DNA of 64,000 bases. Origin: Ampullaceana balthica. Taxonomy: Eukaryota; Mollusca; Gastropoda; Lymnaeidae. Positions within the stretch are counted from its first letter, which is position 1. The number at the start of each line of letters is the position of its first letter. The DNA is taken from positions 62,001 to 126,000 of the forward strand of contig CALYLW010000978.1 of NCBI GenBank assembly GCA_944989445.1, written 5' to 3'. Below the pieces are notes generated by a model. It made no database searches. It was not told where the DNA came from and saw nothing but the letters and a program-made list of their open reading frames with translations. Below, one piece after another: positions 47,367 to 59,145 of this stretch. A program made the translations under genes and the position numbers.

Positions 47367-49759
47367 TCCATGATAAATCTGAATTTAAATAAAGAGAACT
47401 TGAATGTACCCTTTGATCCGAATGGGCCCCGCGGCCCCTTAATGTATTTTTTCCTTATATTAGCTACATAAAAACTAGTTTAATCGTTAAATAATGAGAA
47501 AATAACTGGATTTTGATCAAACGTGGCATATAGAAACTTAACAGCCTATATTAAATTGCTATTGGGCACTGAGCTCATACTGTCCATCTCCACTTGGGTG
47601 GGGGTTCTATCTGTCTTTTTTTCTAAAAAAATAATATTGTATTCCCCATTCAATTTATACAATATATAAGAAATAAAGATAAATATATTTGCTATTAAAT
47701 TAATATAAATGAACACATTTTCAAACGTCATATGTTGAACTTATAAGGCCCGGGACCCTTCATCTATATATAAAACTATTTATATATATATAAATCAAAG
47801 TATGTCTGTGTGTGTGTCTGTGTGTGTGTGTAATTGTCCTTTATAGCTGACCAAACCATTCATCCGATCGTCATGAAACTTTTCGAAACTGTTGAGTATG
47901 CTCCCGGGATGGTAACTGGCTAATATTTTTTCGAAATTTAACACTCATTGGGCGCCGGGAGCCCATAATGTCATGTTTTCCTAATATGAGCTTTATACAA
48001 AAAAAATTTTAAGCGTTAGCTACTGTGTTAATTGATGGGTCTTAACTAAACTTTGTATATACAAACTTGACAGCCAATATTAAAATACTATAGGGCAATA
48101 AACTCATATTGTCGATTTCTTCGGGCCTAAGGACCCAAAATGCCTTTTTTCTTAAACTATTAATAATTTTGTCCACATTCATCTATTAATGATCTTGAAA
48201 AATAATGATAAAATCATCCATTATTATCCATATTGAAAGGAACAGGTTTTTGAGCTTTATGTCTTGCACAAAATGGGTCCTGGGGCCCTTAATGTCGTTT
48301 TTTGCTGATATGAGCTATATAAAATTTAGTTTATCTGTTTGCTACTAAGTAAATAAATGGATCTTAACCAAACTTTGTACTAAAAAACTTGGTACCCCAT
48401 ATTAAAATATGTAAGGGCACTGAACTTCTAATGTCATTTTCTTCGGGGCCGGAGGCCTTAAATACCTTTTTTTTGTATTATGTTAAAGATATTTTTCCCA
48501 TTCACGTTATAACGATCTTGAGAAATATATCCAGAATGAAACTGAATTTAAAGGAACAGGTTTTTGAAATTGACACTTTGCACGGGATGGGCCCTGAATC
48601 CCTACATTTCTTATTCTATATATATATAACAAATGAAAGTTTGTGTATGTGTGTGCATGTCTTTATAGCTGACCAAACCATTCATCTGATCGTAATGAAA
48701 CTTTTATTTTTAGAGTCTTTTTGATGGATCTGAACCAAAATTTGTATATTAAGACTTGACGGCCAATATAAATATACTATAGGGCAATGAACTCCTAATG
48801 ATCATTCCTTCAGGCTTGGGGCCAAAAAATGCATTTTTTCTTAAACGTTAAAGATTGTATTCCCCATTCAATTATTAGCGATCTTGAAAAATAATGATAT
48901 ACGTATCCACTATCATCCATATTGAAATGAACAGGTGTTTTGAACTTTATATCTTGCATGCTCTGAATGGGCCCTGAGGTCCTTAATGTCATTTTTGCTT
49001 ATATGAGCTAAATACAAATTAGTTTTTTTCGTTATCTACTGAGTAAATGAATGGCTCTTAACCAAACTTTGTATGCAAAAACGTGGAAGCCCATTTTAAA
49101 ATACTTAAGGGCACTGAACTTCTAATGTCAATTTCTTCGGGGCTATTTTTCATATATGTTTTTCCTATTCACTTTTTAAAGACCTTGAGAAATATATCCA
49201 TTATGAAACTGCTTGAAAATGAAGAGGTTTTAGAAATTGACATCTTGCACCAAATGGGCCCGGTTGCCCCTTAATGTCAGTTTTCCGCCTATATTAGCTA
49301 TATAAAAATTAGTTTCAGCGTTAGCGTATGAGAAAATAACTGGATTTTGACCAAACTTAGTATATAAAAAAACTTAAGAGCCTATTTTAAATAACTATAG
49401 GGCACTGAACTCCTAATGTCATTCCCTCGGAGCTGGGGTCCCAAAAAGTCTTTTTTTTTACTGCACGTTAATGTGTATTCCCTATTCAATTTTACACGGT
49501 ATTGAGAAATATACCTTGAGTACAATGGCACTAAAAAAATTTATTATCCCTCATTTTGGGACCGAGCCCCTAAATATAGTTTCTTGTTTTGTAAGCTATT
49601 TAATTATTAATTTATTATCAGTTTGCTATGAAACTTTGACTTTTTTTGCACACTTCCGCGAAGGTATCTGGCAGAATTTTTTAAAAACATTCCACGCATT
49701 GGTTTCTATAAATTTATTCATTTTTACTGAGATTTTGCAAAGCACGACGGGTCTGCTAG
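47367..49759 (+). mobile_element. Helitron D, right part with 3' end
   Basis: It resumes exactly at tccatgataaatctg after Helitron E and runs through further ~300-bp units. Two internal 5'-like modules begin near 47757 (ctatatataa, then a TG-rich microsatellite and gctgaccaaaccattcatcc) and 48612. It ends agcacgacgggtctgCTAG before a T at 49760, matching the 3' end of element C (gcacgtcgggtctgCTAG on its strand). Confidence 0.8.
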
Positions 49760-51109
49760 TTACTTCATAAAAAACTATTTACGATTAAAATATTCTTATT
49801 GTCAGTTAGAGTTCTAAATGTCAGTGGATAAAACAAACGTAATTTATTCTGCATTATTCTCTTCTTCTTATCTATTTTATTGTTACACAAACTTTGTTAA
49901 CTTTACTTACCCATAACTATATGTGCATTAATAATCTTTAACTTTTATATATTAATATTATTTTACGATACTTTCAAATTAATTTTTTTATGTACTGCAA
50001 TGTATCCGCAATAAAAAATGAATACAATTTTCCGTCCAAAAAGAAAAAATCAAATATTCCATTTACATATCTATGTCTTTGTTTTGTTGGTTGTCGAACT
50101 ACCTCCCCCCCCCCTGGTACACGTCTTAGCGATTCATAATGGATCAACATATGTGAATATCAGATATTGAAGATGCTGGTTTAAGTCTCGAAGCTGTCTC
50201 TTGTTTAATCTCTCTTGCACATGGGTGGAAGGTGGGCGAAGTCGCATTTCACAAGTAAAACAAGAGCTGTGAGAGAGAAGGTTTTAGAAGTCTTAAAGAT
50301 TTGCTAAACAAAATTCAGCTTTGACATTTCTAATTGGCTATTGGTCCACTTTTCTGTATTGGCCTTAACCAGTTGTTATCTCTTTGCCATTTGTGGACCA
50401 AAGAAGATAAGAAGGTCAATTAGTCTTTTTCTACTTATGTAAAAACTGTAAAAGTAAAACCATCATATTCTTTGGTCTTGTTTTTTATTAATTGATTTTT
50501 TCCATGAAGTGGTTCTTGTGATACAACATACTTTTTTAAAATTAAAAAACAAATAGAGTGTTAAAACACTTTATGATTTTACTACTTGCGCTTCAGTCCC
50601 AATAAAATCTATTGGAATATTTGATCAAACATAACAAGAATCAAAACAACACTATTTTGTTACCACGAAGATGTTAATCTGACTATGAATAATAATTTAA
50701 AAGAAATTATAACTCAGAGAAATTGCACTACGCCTATAGAAATCCATATTTTTAATTATTTTATGGAGTACACGTAAACAAAAGAAGGGCTTGCATTGTA
50801 ATATACAGAAAAACTGTAACAAGACAAAAGAATATATAGAGTATTGTGCATTCATTCCAAATGTGGGGGTCTATTTAATTTGATTACGTCTCTAGGTGAA
50901 TTTATCTTCAAATTAAACTGTGCATTCTTCTTAAGTCATTTGTGTATTATGTATCAAGAGGTATTTTAATTTCGGACTTATGATTATCTATATTAGCAAT
51001 ATAATTTATTTAGTTTTTAATAATGAAAGTAAACTTTACAATATTTATACATATATGTGAATTGAAATTTTTAAAAGTCATAGAAATTGTCTTGTTAATT
51101 TCAAATTAG
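49760..51109. other. Intergenic or intronic stretch upstream of the PAN-like gene
   Basis: AT-rich with a poly-C run at 50104-50113. A signal-peptide exon for the downstream gene would be expected here or further upstream, but I could not identify one with a start codon, hydrophobic core and donor. Confidence 0.4.
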
Positions 51110-51432
51110 AAAATGTTGGAAGCACAAACATTTCAAAAGGATCAAGGAATATTTTTCCAGTTTATAAACGAACACAAGCTATTAATGAAACCGACATTTT
51201 CAAGTTTGGCCTTACTGTCTAATTCCGGTGACAAAAACGTATGTGTTTCTTATTGTTTGACTTACTCGTCTTGCAAAAGTGCCAATTTCAGAATCTCTAC
51301 AGGGGAGTGTTCATTGTTTGAAGTGAACAGCTGGGAAATTGATCTTATAGTCGTTTCTGATCTCGATTACGTCATCATTCAAAAAGTCAACGAACCTTTG
51401 GTAGCTCATGGAAACTGGACATTGGTCTTCAG
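51110..51432 (+). CDS. PAN/Apple-like gene, exon A
   Basis: The exon begins after TTAG (51106-51109). It encodes KMLEAQTFQKDQGIFFQFIN, KNVCVSYCLTYSSCKSANFR, STGECSLFEVNSWEIDL and finally LVAHGNWTLVFR. The cysteine spacing (CVSYCL, SSCKSANF, GECSLF) is that of a PAN/Apple domain, an extracellular protein- or carbohydrate-binding module. The exon ends AG|GTTAGA, leaving two nucleotides that the next exon completes to the Arg codon, so the protein reads TLVFR-GLAHIGQSVYDAY. No signal peptide is encoded here. GNWTLVFR followed by SVYDAY is a hallmark, as I recall it, of an uncharacterised family expanded in gastropods. Secretion is an inference. Confidence 0.7.
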
Positions 51433-52687
51433 GTTAGATCAAACATATTTGTTACTTGTCATTTTAGCCAAGATAAGACTAAATTTAAAATACAACAATG
51501 CTTCAAATAAATAAAAATGTTGTTGGTGTTTACATTACATGATATTTGCTAGTTTCAGCCCATAATTAGAATTATATTTTAGCTAAGGCATTATTCAGTT
51601 GCAAGAGTTTAAATAATTGACTGCTGGAGTATATCTCTAGAACAAATCCTATTCTGCCTTCACCCACAATCTTACACACCAGCCTTTAAATAAGACAGAG
51701 AAACAACAACAGCACAAATTTGAAAATTTACCATACAGTTAAGCTAATTATTTAATTGGTGATCATTTACTGACTCCAAACTCGGAGCGAGCACGACTAT
51801 ACCTCTGACATTCTCAATTATTGATTAAAAAAACAATCTTATTTGGTATTAGTTTCAAAATAAAAATGTTTCCCTATTAGAGCTGAGAGGAATAAAGATT
51901 CATTTGTCACCTCCTTGGTATGTAAATCAAATAACAAGTAAAAAATATTCTTTCTCTTGTGGGATTTTTGCTTAACACCATGGTTTAAGCCCTTCGACAT
52001 TCGAGCTCTGAAAAATGAAAGAAATTTACTGAACAATAAATTGTAAAAAAAGACAACTATTTTTCAAATCATTTTATCATCTACTGTAATCTTTTAATTT
52101 CAGTATATCAACAAATTTGAATTCATTAGATGATCCATGCAAACCCTTTCATTGTTTCCTATCACCTTTAAAATTGAATTTTTATATTGAATTTTTGATG
52201 ACTAAGGCAGTGTTGTGCAATACTTATGTAAATTAATCACTTTTATTAAGATGTTATTTTTATTCCTTTTATGTTCTATAATAAATTACTTTTTTATACT
52301 ACATATTTGTTGATTAATAATAGATAAATGAAAAATTCAAAGCCGTTGTTTCTTGTAACTTTTGAAGCTTGCCGAATCTTCATGACCAATCATTGAAGTG
52401 AAATATTGAATGGAATAATATTGTGATTGACTCTATTGCCTGACCATCCAGTTCAGTCACTGGACAACTTAGTACATATATTTTGACAGTAATGCCTTTA
52501 TAAGTCACATTAACATGTACTAGAAATCATAAAAATGTTTTTTTTTAAACTGCTACATAATTTTCACTGGTGAAGTTGTGAAATTTCTCATTACCTTGAA
52601 ATTATAGCAGCACTGAATGAACGCAGTTATTTGTTGTTATTTTATCAGATTAATTTCCTCTCTGTTATGAAAGAAATTATTTAAAGT

Positions 52688-52870
52688 TGAGCAGTAGCGC
52701 GTTCAGCAATCGATCTGAGAACCCCTGCTCCGAGTCCAGGTGAAGGCTGGGACTTCCTCCCGGGTCCTCAGGTTTGCCACATAGTTCACCCAGATCAGAC
52801 AAGAACATGTTGAGATATAATTAGACAATTGTATATCGCGGGCCCTCAAGAAAAAGTAAAGAAGAAGAGT
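52688..52870 (+). mobile_element. tRNA-derived SINE candidate
   Basis: The sequence gtagcgcgttcagcaatcga followed about 20 bp later by gctccgagtcc resembles degenerate A and B boxes of a tRNA promoter. A composition jump to GC-rich sequence and an A/AAG-rich tail (about 52850-52870) support it. It lies in the first intron of the PAN-like gene. Confidence 0.5.
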
Positions 52871-53357
52871 TCTATTTTTGGAGTATTTAAAAAAAAAGAA
52901 AAATAAATGAAAAAAATGTTTAAAACAATCGTTGAAATCGTGAGTCTATTTTTTTTTATCTTTGTTATAGATAGGTGACCACCAGTGAGCCAAACCTCTG
53001 GAGTTTAATTTAAACTGAATGAAACAACAAATGTGTTTTCATTGCTCGATTCCATTTTCTTTTAAAAAAAATCATACCATCATAAAAATGACTTCTTTGC
53101 ATCATGTAATGTATAGTTAGGATTTTTATTGCTGGGCATCATTTTTTGCAGTATTTCAGGTGTTTGATAAAGAAAAAAATGACTCATGTTTAATTTAAAT
53201 TAAATATAAAAACTCTTAAGTAAATACATAACTAAAAACTAAAAAAAAACTATACATCTAAAATCCGTAACAATATCAGCTATTTAAATTTCTATCTTTC
53301 ACAAGATTCATCGAAAGGGAGGAGTATTGTATGTAACGTTTCCTTAATATATATATA

Positions 53358-53797
53358 CTAGCGTACACCCGTCAAAAATGACGGACGTTTTCAGCTGAAA
53401 TCTATTTATTTTCTAAAAAATGTACTACGGCGCCGACCTTTTTCAAAAGCCCATCTATAATAACGTGTCCTTGTTAAATACGAAATATTAAACTTTCTGA
53501 AATGTACACAAAGTATTTTATAATAGGGGTTGCAGGGCGCCTACGGCGCCCCTTTACTTTTCTAATTTTTATAATTAACCACCATCTAATTCTCTTTTTA
53601 CAATGTTCCCTTTTCTAAAATTGAAAATATAAGCTAAATCAATGACGTCATATAATATTTTTTACAGCGCATCTTTAATTTGCACACCTTTTTTGGTGCA
53701 TTGGTGCAGTAATTTGGTTTTCCCTGCTTTATAAAATTAGTAGCGTCAGGACAGACTGACTGACTTGCGTGACAATTGCAAATTATATAGTTTTATT
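53358..53797 (-). mobile_element. Helitron-like element F3
   Basis: On the minus strand it ends ccgtcatttttgacggg-tgtacg-CTAG before T (CTAG at 53358-53361), the same hairpin terminus as F1 and F2. The interior is homologous to F1. The 5' end near 53797 is eroded. It is intronic. Confidence 0.6.
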
Positions 53798-53893
53798 CTT
53801 TTATGGACAATTTTGTAGCAAAAACTCACCGGCAAAACCTTCTTATGAGATGATTATAAAAAGGGCAAAAAAGATCAACACTATTGATAAGCA

Positions 53894-53990
53894 ATGGACT
53901 GTGGCATAGAAGGATGCACAAATCGTTCGAATAAAGGCCACTCTTTTGTTTAAGGCAGTCCTTCCCGATAAATCAATCCGAATATCACGA
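53894..53990 (+). pseudogene. Possible THAP zinc-finger fragment
   Basis: MDCGIEGCTNRSNKGHSFV-stop resembles the start of a THAP domain (C-x4-C-xNR...K...SF, then a phenylalanine-proline). After the stop a shifted frame continues briefly. It is short and therefore weak. Confidence 0.25.
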
Positions 53991-54249
53991 TCGTCGTGTC
54001 TCTAGTTTTTGACCCTGTTTTATAAATATTTTTAAGACAGCAGTCAATATTAAAGAAATATTTTTTTTTCATATTTCAACATTCAAATCTAAATCAATAT
54101 AATTGAAAAATATTCCAGTTGTCTATTAATTATAAAACTTAAAACGATAAACTAAAATATATATTTCTTTTAATTTTGCTTTCTTTAACAATTACTACAA
54201 TAGATGACACGATCTCCAATGAGATAGGTTTCATTATTTGATCTTCTCT

Positions 54250-54365
54250 TATCTGTTACATACGCTCCTTCTATACAGAACGTTATTGTTTCATACGCTT
54301 ACCCATGGTTTATGTCTAGGCGTGTATTTAATTAAGTTTTAAGTGTTGATTAAAAGTCTTTGTTC
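54250..54365 (-). repeat. 3'-end fragment of LINE H family next to the exon B acceptor
   Basis: tacgctccttctatacagaa, catacgcttacccatgg and aagtgttgattaaaa match the LINE H 3' UTR. The fragment stops about 10 bp before the acceptor AG at 54374-54375. Confidence 0.65.
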
Positions 54366-54375
54366 ACTCCGCCAG

Positions 54376-54567
54376 GGGCTTAGCACATATTGGCCAGTCT
54401 GTGTATGACGCCTACATTGACACGTCACTGGGTTATGACCAGCCTCTAAGTCCCTTGTACCCAATAGGATGTCTGCGAATGGACACCAATATGTCATGTG
54501 ATGATGATGTGACCACCACTTCCGTAGTAAACTCCTCAACAACTGGTCAAGCCTGGCCATCACCGAG
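54376..54567 (+). CDS. PAN/Apple-like gene, exon B, with an apparent frameshift
   Basis: The exon follows CGCCAG (acceptor AG at 54374-54375) and ends before GTAAGT at 54568. The first part reads GLAHIGQSVYDAYIDTSLGY, then LYPIGCLRMDTNMSCD. In that frame it drifts into low-complexity sequence. Shifted by one base after the gatgatgatgtg run (about 54500-54512), it gives HHFRSKLLNNWSSLAITE, which continues without a break into VKFGIYKDG of the next exon. The exon length (192 nt) is incompatible with the flanking phases unless one base is lost or two are gained. Either this allele is broken or the assembly has an indel in the GAT repeat. Confidence 0.65.
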
Positions 54568-55414
54568 GTAAGTACGACATAAAAACATTTATAAATAATA
54601 AAGTGTAAATTAAATATTGTTGATATTACATACATTTCCAACTTGAGTAAAGACATGCACTCTCCATCTTCCTAAACATAGTTACATACACAACGCCATA
54701 TACAAGCTTCCAGACATGGGCGTATTCAATGTAATCACATTCCACTATGAGCTTTTTTATTTAATTTATTAATTATTTATTATTTTAAAACTTTACTTTG
54801 AATACTGATTTATGGGACAATTTTACAATGTCGAAGAAATATTAATTCGTGTAAAATAATTTTTTAGTAAATTATAGTTTTTCACAAACCTATTTGTATA
54901 TTTCTTTTTTTTTAATTTACAAATAATTCTTCACATGTAAAGGCACGTATGTAAAGGCAAGACGGCTGTAACTATTTAAAAATAAAATTAATGCATTTCA
55001 TCGTGTTGTCATAATTTTTAAACTCTGGCCTTCCTAATTGTTCTTTATTTTCAAACAAGCCTTAGCCCCTGAATTATTTTATTTTTTTTACAAAAAAATA
55101 AGTATTTTTTTCCAAACAAATAATATGTTCAATGTTTTAAGTAATTTTATAGCTACTTAAAGGTAAAACTTGAAACTTTCTGTCTACTCTCATTTCTTAC
55201 CAACTGATTCATTATAATGTAGGCTTGAACTTAAACCCTTAAACCACTGGGCTAGAACATTCTAAAGCTAACCTTGGTATTCGTCTTTTACCACTGTCTG
55301 TTCTATGGAATTACGATGGACACCAACAATTAAAAATATACATTTTTATTAAATCGATTTGTTCTTTTGTAAGCATTTAGAATAATTAGAAAACGATTTT
55401 TATCATTCTTCTAG

Positions 55415-55798
55415 GTCAAATTTGGTATTTATAAAGATGGCGTAATGGAAAAATTCCTTCTATTCAATGGCTCCTCAACAACGTTCATGGACTGGTTCTC
55501 GTTTGCCAAGCTCATCAACAGTTCCTGGACTGACCTCACGACGTCTCCTATAGCGTTCTTCAGTGTCATGGGATGTTACAGTCCCGGGGTGGAGCGCCGC
55601 TTTTATGTCGAGTACGGCCACAGCGGATGTAACGCGGACAGTGGTTGGTTCGGCCGTATTGACCAACATGGAGACACGTGCGCCTGGGGAATGCCAGGCC
55701 CGTCCTTCCCTCGGTTGCTTTATTCTCAAGGAACCAGCAGGCTCGCAAATGTCTATATGGAGTCAGCAGATATCATGGCTATTTTTATAAAATTTTGA
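55415..55798 (+). CDS. PAN/Apple-like gene, terminal exon
   Basis: It starts after TTCTAG at phase 0 (VKFGIYKDGVMEKFLLFNGS) and runs through TFMDWFSFAKLINSSWTDLT, RRFYVEYGHSGCNADSGWFG and DQHGDTCAWGMPGPSFPRLL. It ends NVYMESADIMAIFIKF-stop at 55796-55798. An AATAAA lies at about 55804, a likely polyadenylation signal. Conserved SWTDLTT, RRFxVE..GC..D.GW and Cys-Ala-Trp-containing blocks match the C-terminal region of the gastropod family recalled for the upstream exon. The molecular function is unknown. The exon itself is intact. Confidence 0.75.
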   Translation, partial: VKFGIYKDGVMEKFLLFNGSSTTFMDWFSFAKLINSSWTDLTTSPIAFFSVMGCYSPGVERRFYVEYGHSGCNADSGWFGRIDQHGDTCAWGMPGPSFPRLLYSQGTSRLANVYMESADIMAIFIKF

Positions 55799-55814
55799 AG
55801 AAAAATAAAAACTA

Positions 55815-56920
55815 CTCAAACTTACTATCACGTTCTGATCAAATCAGATTATGTAAACTCTCTTTCCTGCAGCTTGTGTGACAACTCTTGGACTTGAAAG
55901 AACGTGTCTGAATAGAACAACGAACATGCGAAAGAAGAAAGACAATGAATAGCTTCTTAAACAAAGATGTTTTAAATCTAAAGCCGTGTGTTGGTTGAAG
56001 TTTTGTTTTATAAGAGATAAGAAATTTGAGGTCAGTAAAGGTTGGAGGTAGACGGAGCTGAAGTAAATAAATAGAGGTAAAAAAAAAGAGATTTAAAAAA
56101 AACCACGTATCTATAAGTGGACTAAAAAGAAGAAAATAATTTAAAACTTATAAGTTCAACTACTTTGATTTAATATGACTAAAAACGTTGGGCATGTTTG
56201 GTATAAAAATTAAAGATTTATTATTTAGAAAGCAAAGGAGTGATCTAGAAGTGAGAGAATGAGTGAACTGTATCTCATAAAACTGCAATGCGCTTATTTT
56301 GAAATTGAGGTGACATGTTCTGTACCTCCTTTCCCATGATCTTCTAGAAGCAATGGATCGTAGTATGCTATCAGAATCATCACTTGCAGATTATAGACTA
56401 TATGTACATTAATATTGTCCTCTCTTTGACTGCACAAAGCCGTATAGTATTTCCAAGTTTTCAATAACGTCAAACATTCTAATAACAACTGTTTGCCACT
56501 TTGTTTTGTTTTCTTTTAGAACAGTATATTGCTGTTCTTTTAGGTTTATTCTTTTTTATCCGATTTATGATTACTTCTATTTGCAGATACAAGTGCTTTA
56601 GTAATATTGAGCACTTAATTCATGAGCAATTTTGTATATAAATTTTCATTAAGCAACAAACGAAATTGAAAATTAAATTAAAATAATGTTTCTTTTTTAA
56701 GATAATAAGCGATTTTATTACACAAAATCTTTTGTTCCAGTATTTTAAAATCATTCGCGTTTTACCCGTCTCATATCTATTTAAGTGTAAGGTCCACGTC
56801 TAATTCAGATAATTTAAAGTTTTTGGACACTCTAATAATCTCGCTACAGTAATAGTAATGGCAAATTTCCATCTGTACGTACGGACAATTAATTCTCATC
56901 AATTAATTAATTCCATAAAA
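55815..56920. other. 3' flank without a gene
   Basis: AT-rich DNA after the polyadenylation signal. No open frame with protein character, no repeat and no RNA motif is visible. Confidence 0.5.
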
Positions 56921-56924
56921 CAGG

Positions 56925-57165
56925 AGGCATCAAAGAAAGAAGATCTCAATAAAATTTGACCTCAAACAAAAAGATATCAAACAAAGGAGACATTAATCAA
57001 AGGGGACATTAACTAGGCAAACATCAAACTAAGTGGACGAAATATAACAGATAAATTAAATAAAGAAGACATCAAGGAAAGAAGATAGCAACATAGGATA
57101 CATCAACAAAAGAGACATCAAACTAGGGAGAATTTTACATAGGAGACATTAAACAATTTTGACGT
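56925..57165. repeat. Degenerate short repeat (agacatcaa-type)
   Basis: A dozen or more imperfect units such as ggagacattaatcaaa, gagacatcaaactag and gaagacatcaagga, with variable 13-20-bp spacing. Confidence 0.6.
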
Positions 57166-57387
57166 CAGAACACAATAAATTATTACAAAACAAGGAACAA
57201 GTCATAAAAAAGTGATAAAAAATGTTTAATAAATTTAGTTTTAAAAAAATGAAATATATTTAGACATTTATTCTATACATACATAATTTTTTTAATCTTA
57301 TGATTACCAGCATAATAGCTTAATATCTGAACTGGCTAAACGCAGTTATGTACCCGTATATCCAAGCTGATAATATACAACTAAAAA

Positions 57388-58994
57388 ACAAACCCGTAAA
57401 AACAAAGTTTTTGACTATAAATCCCTTATATATGAGACATAACTAACAGTATTGATTATTTTCAAACATCTACAGACTGAATCTGTCTTAACTCAAGTTT
57501 GCTTCATAACCTTGGGGGGGGGGAGGGGGAGGGTGAGAGGGGAAAAGTCTGGTCACCGATTCGCTTGACGGAGCGCAGCATGACACGTAAAATGTAAACA
57601 AAAGTGCCCCGGCACTTCGACGGGTCGCCTCAACGCGTCAACTCAAAATTTCCCACGTGGGAAAAAACAATAACAAACCGTGAATTTGAATTACATACCT
57701 CATATAAGGATAAACTAAAAATGCATTAATTTAATTACGGTACGTTCGATCGATCTGAAATTTTGATACGATGCATTGTTAGGTTAGACGGGTCCGTGTG
57801 CCAAATTTCAGCTCGATCCGATCACGGGAAGTGGGTCATTTTCGACTTTTGTTTTTCCACCCGCCCGCCCGCCCAGCCCATGAGATGACGACAGAGACGG
57901 CCGCGAAGTTAATATAAGGGATTTAAATAAAACAAACCCGTAAAAACAAAGTTTTTGACTATAAATCCCTTTTATATGAGACATAACTAACAGTATTGAT
58001 TATTTTCAAACATTTACAGACTGAATCTGTCTTAACTCAACTTTGCATCATAACCCTAGTGGGGGGGGGGACGGGTGGGTGGGGTGGGGGGGAGGGGTGG
58101 GTGGTGGGAGAGGGGAAAAGTCTGGTCACCGATTCGCGTGACCGAGCTCAGAGTGACACGTAAAATGTAAACAAAAGCGCACCGTCGTTTCGTTGGGTCG
58201 CCTCAATGCTCAAACTTTCACGTGGCAAAAAAACAAAAACAAATCGTGAATTTAAATTACATACCTCATATAAGGATAAACTAAAAATGCATTAATTTAA
58301 TTACGGTACGTTCGATCGATCTGAAATTTTGATACGATGCATTGTTAGGTCAGACGGGTCCGTGTGCCAAATTTCAGTTCGATCGAATCATGGGAAGTGG
58401 GTCATTTTTGACTTCTGTTTTTCCGCCCGCCCGCCCGCCGAGCCCAAGACAGAGAGAGAGAGAGAGAAAGACGGCCGCGAAGTTAATATAAGGGATTTAA
58501 AAACAAACCCGTAAAAACAAAGTTTTTGACTATAAATCCCTTATATATGAGACATAACTAACAGTATTGATTATTTTCAAACATTTACAGACTGACACCG
58601 AGTGATGTCCCTTGTCTTTAATAAATGGGGGTGGGATGCGAGGGGGTGTTGGCACGACGGTCGGCGTCAACACGACGGTTGGCGTCAACTCAAACTCACG
58701 TGGAACTGGGCAGAAAAAAAACAATAACAAACAGTGAATTTTGAATTACATACCTCATATAAGGATAAACTAAAAATGCTCTAATTTAATTACGGTACGT
58801 TCGATCGATCTGAAATTTTGATTCGATGCATTGTTAGGTTAGACGGGTCCGTGTTCCAAATTTCAGTTCGATCGGATCATGGGAAGTGGGTCATTTTTTA
58901 CTTCTGTTTTTCCGCCCGCCCGCCCGCCGAGCCCAAGACAGAGAGAGAGAGAGAGAGAGAGAGACGCGGTGAAGTTAATATAAGGGATTTAAAA
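57388..58994. repeat. Three tandem copies of a ~490-570-bp unit
   Basis: The units begin with aacaaacccgtaaaaacaaa at about 57388, 57931 and 58502. Each opens with an ataaatccctta-type block and ends with its complement, aatataagggattt, so each unit has short inverted ends. Each also contains a G-rich tract (not in unit 3), the sequence gtgccaaatttcag(c/t)tcgat, a (CCCG)n run and, in units 2 and 3, a (GA)n run. Confidence 0.85.
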
Positions 58995-59040
58995 AGAGAT
59001 AAAGCAGATATTTTAACCTCCTTAACACAAAGGTAGCAAC

Positions 59041-59145
59041 AGTATTTATTCGTGAAACAAATTATTTACATTAAGCCCTATTTGTAGACAAAGAGTTTGA
59101 ACAGTTCAAAATAAACAACTTCATCAAGATAAGGCAAGTTTTGGG
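59041..59145. repeat. Left edge of the duplicated BIR/RING cassette (right copy)
   Basis: caaattatttacattaag, gacaaagagtttgaa and aaggcaagttttg correspond to 14-120 of the window, in the same orientation. Homology then resumes at about 60905 after the Penelope-like element. Confidence 0.65.

Noticed and set aside
55475..55748. Minus-strand ORFs opposite the PAN-like terminal exon
   Set aside because: Shadows; the plus-strand frame carries family-like motifs and fits the splice junction.
58530..58730. ORF in the tandem 550-bp units
   Set aside because: Runs through simple repeats and is not conserved between the three units.
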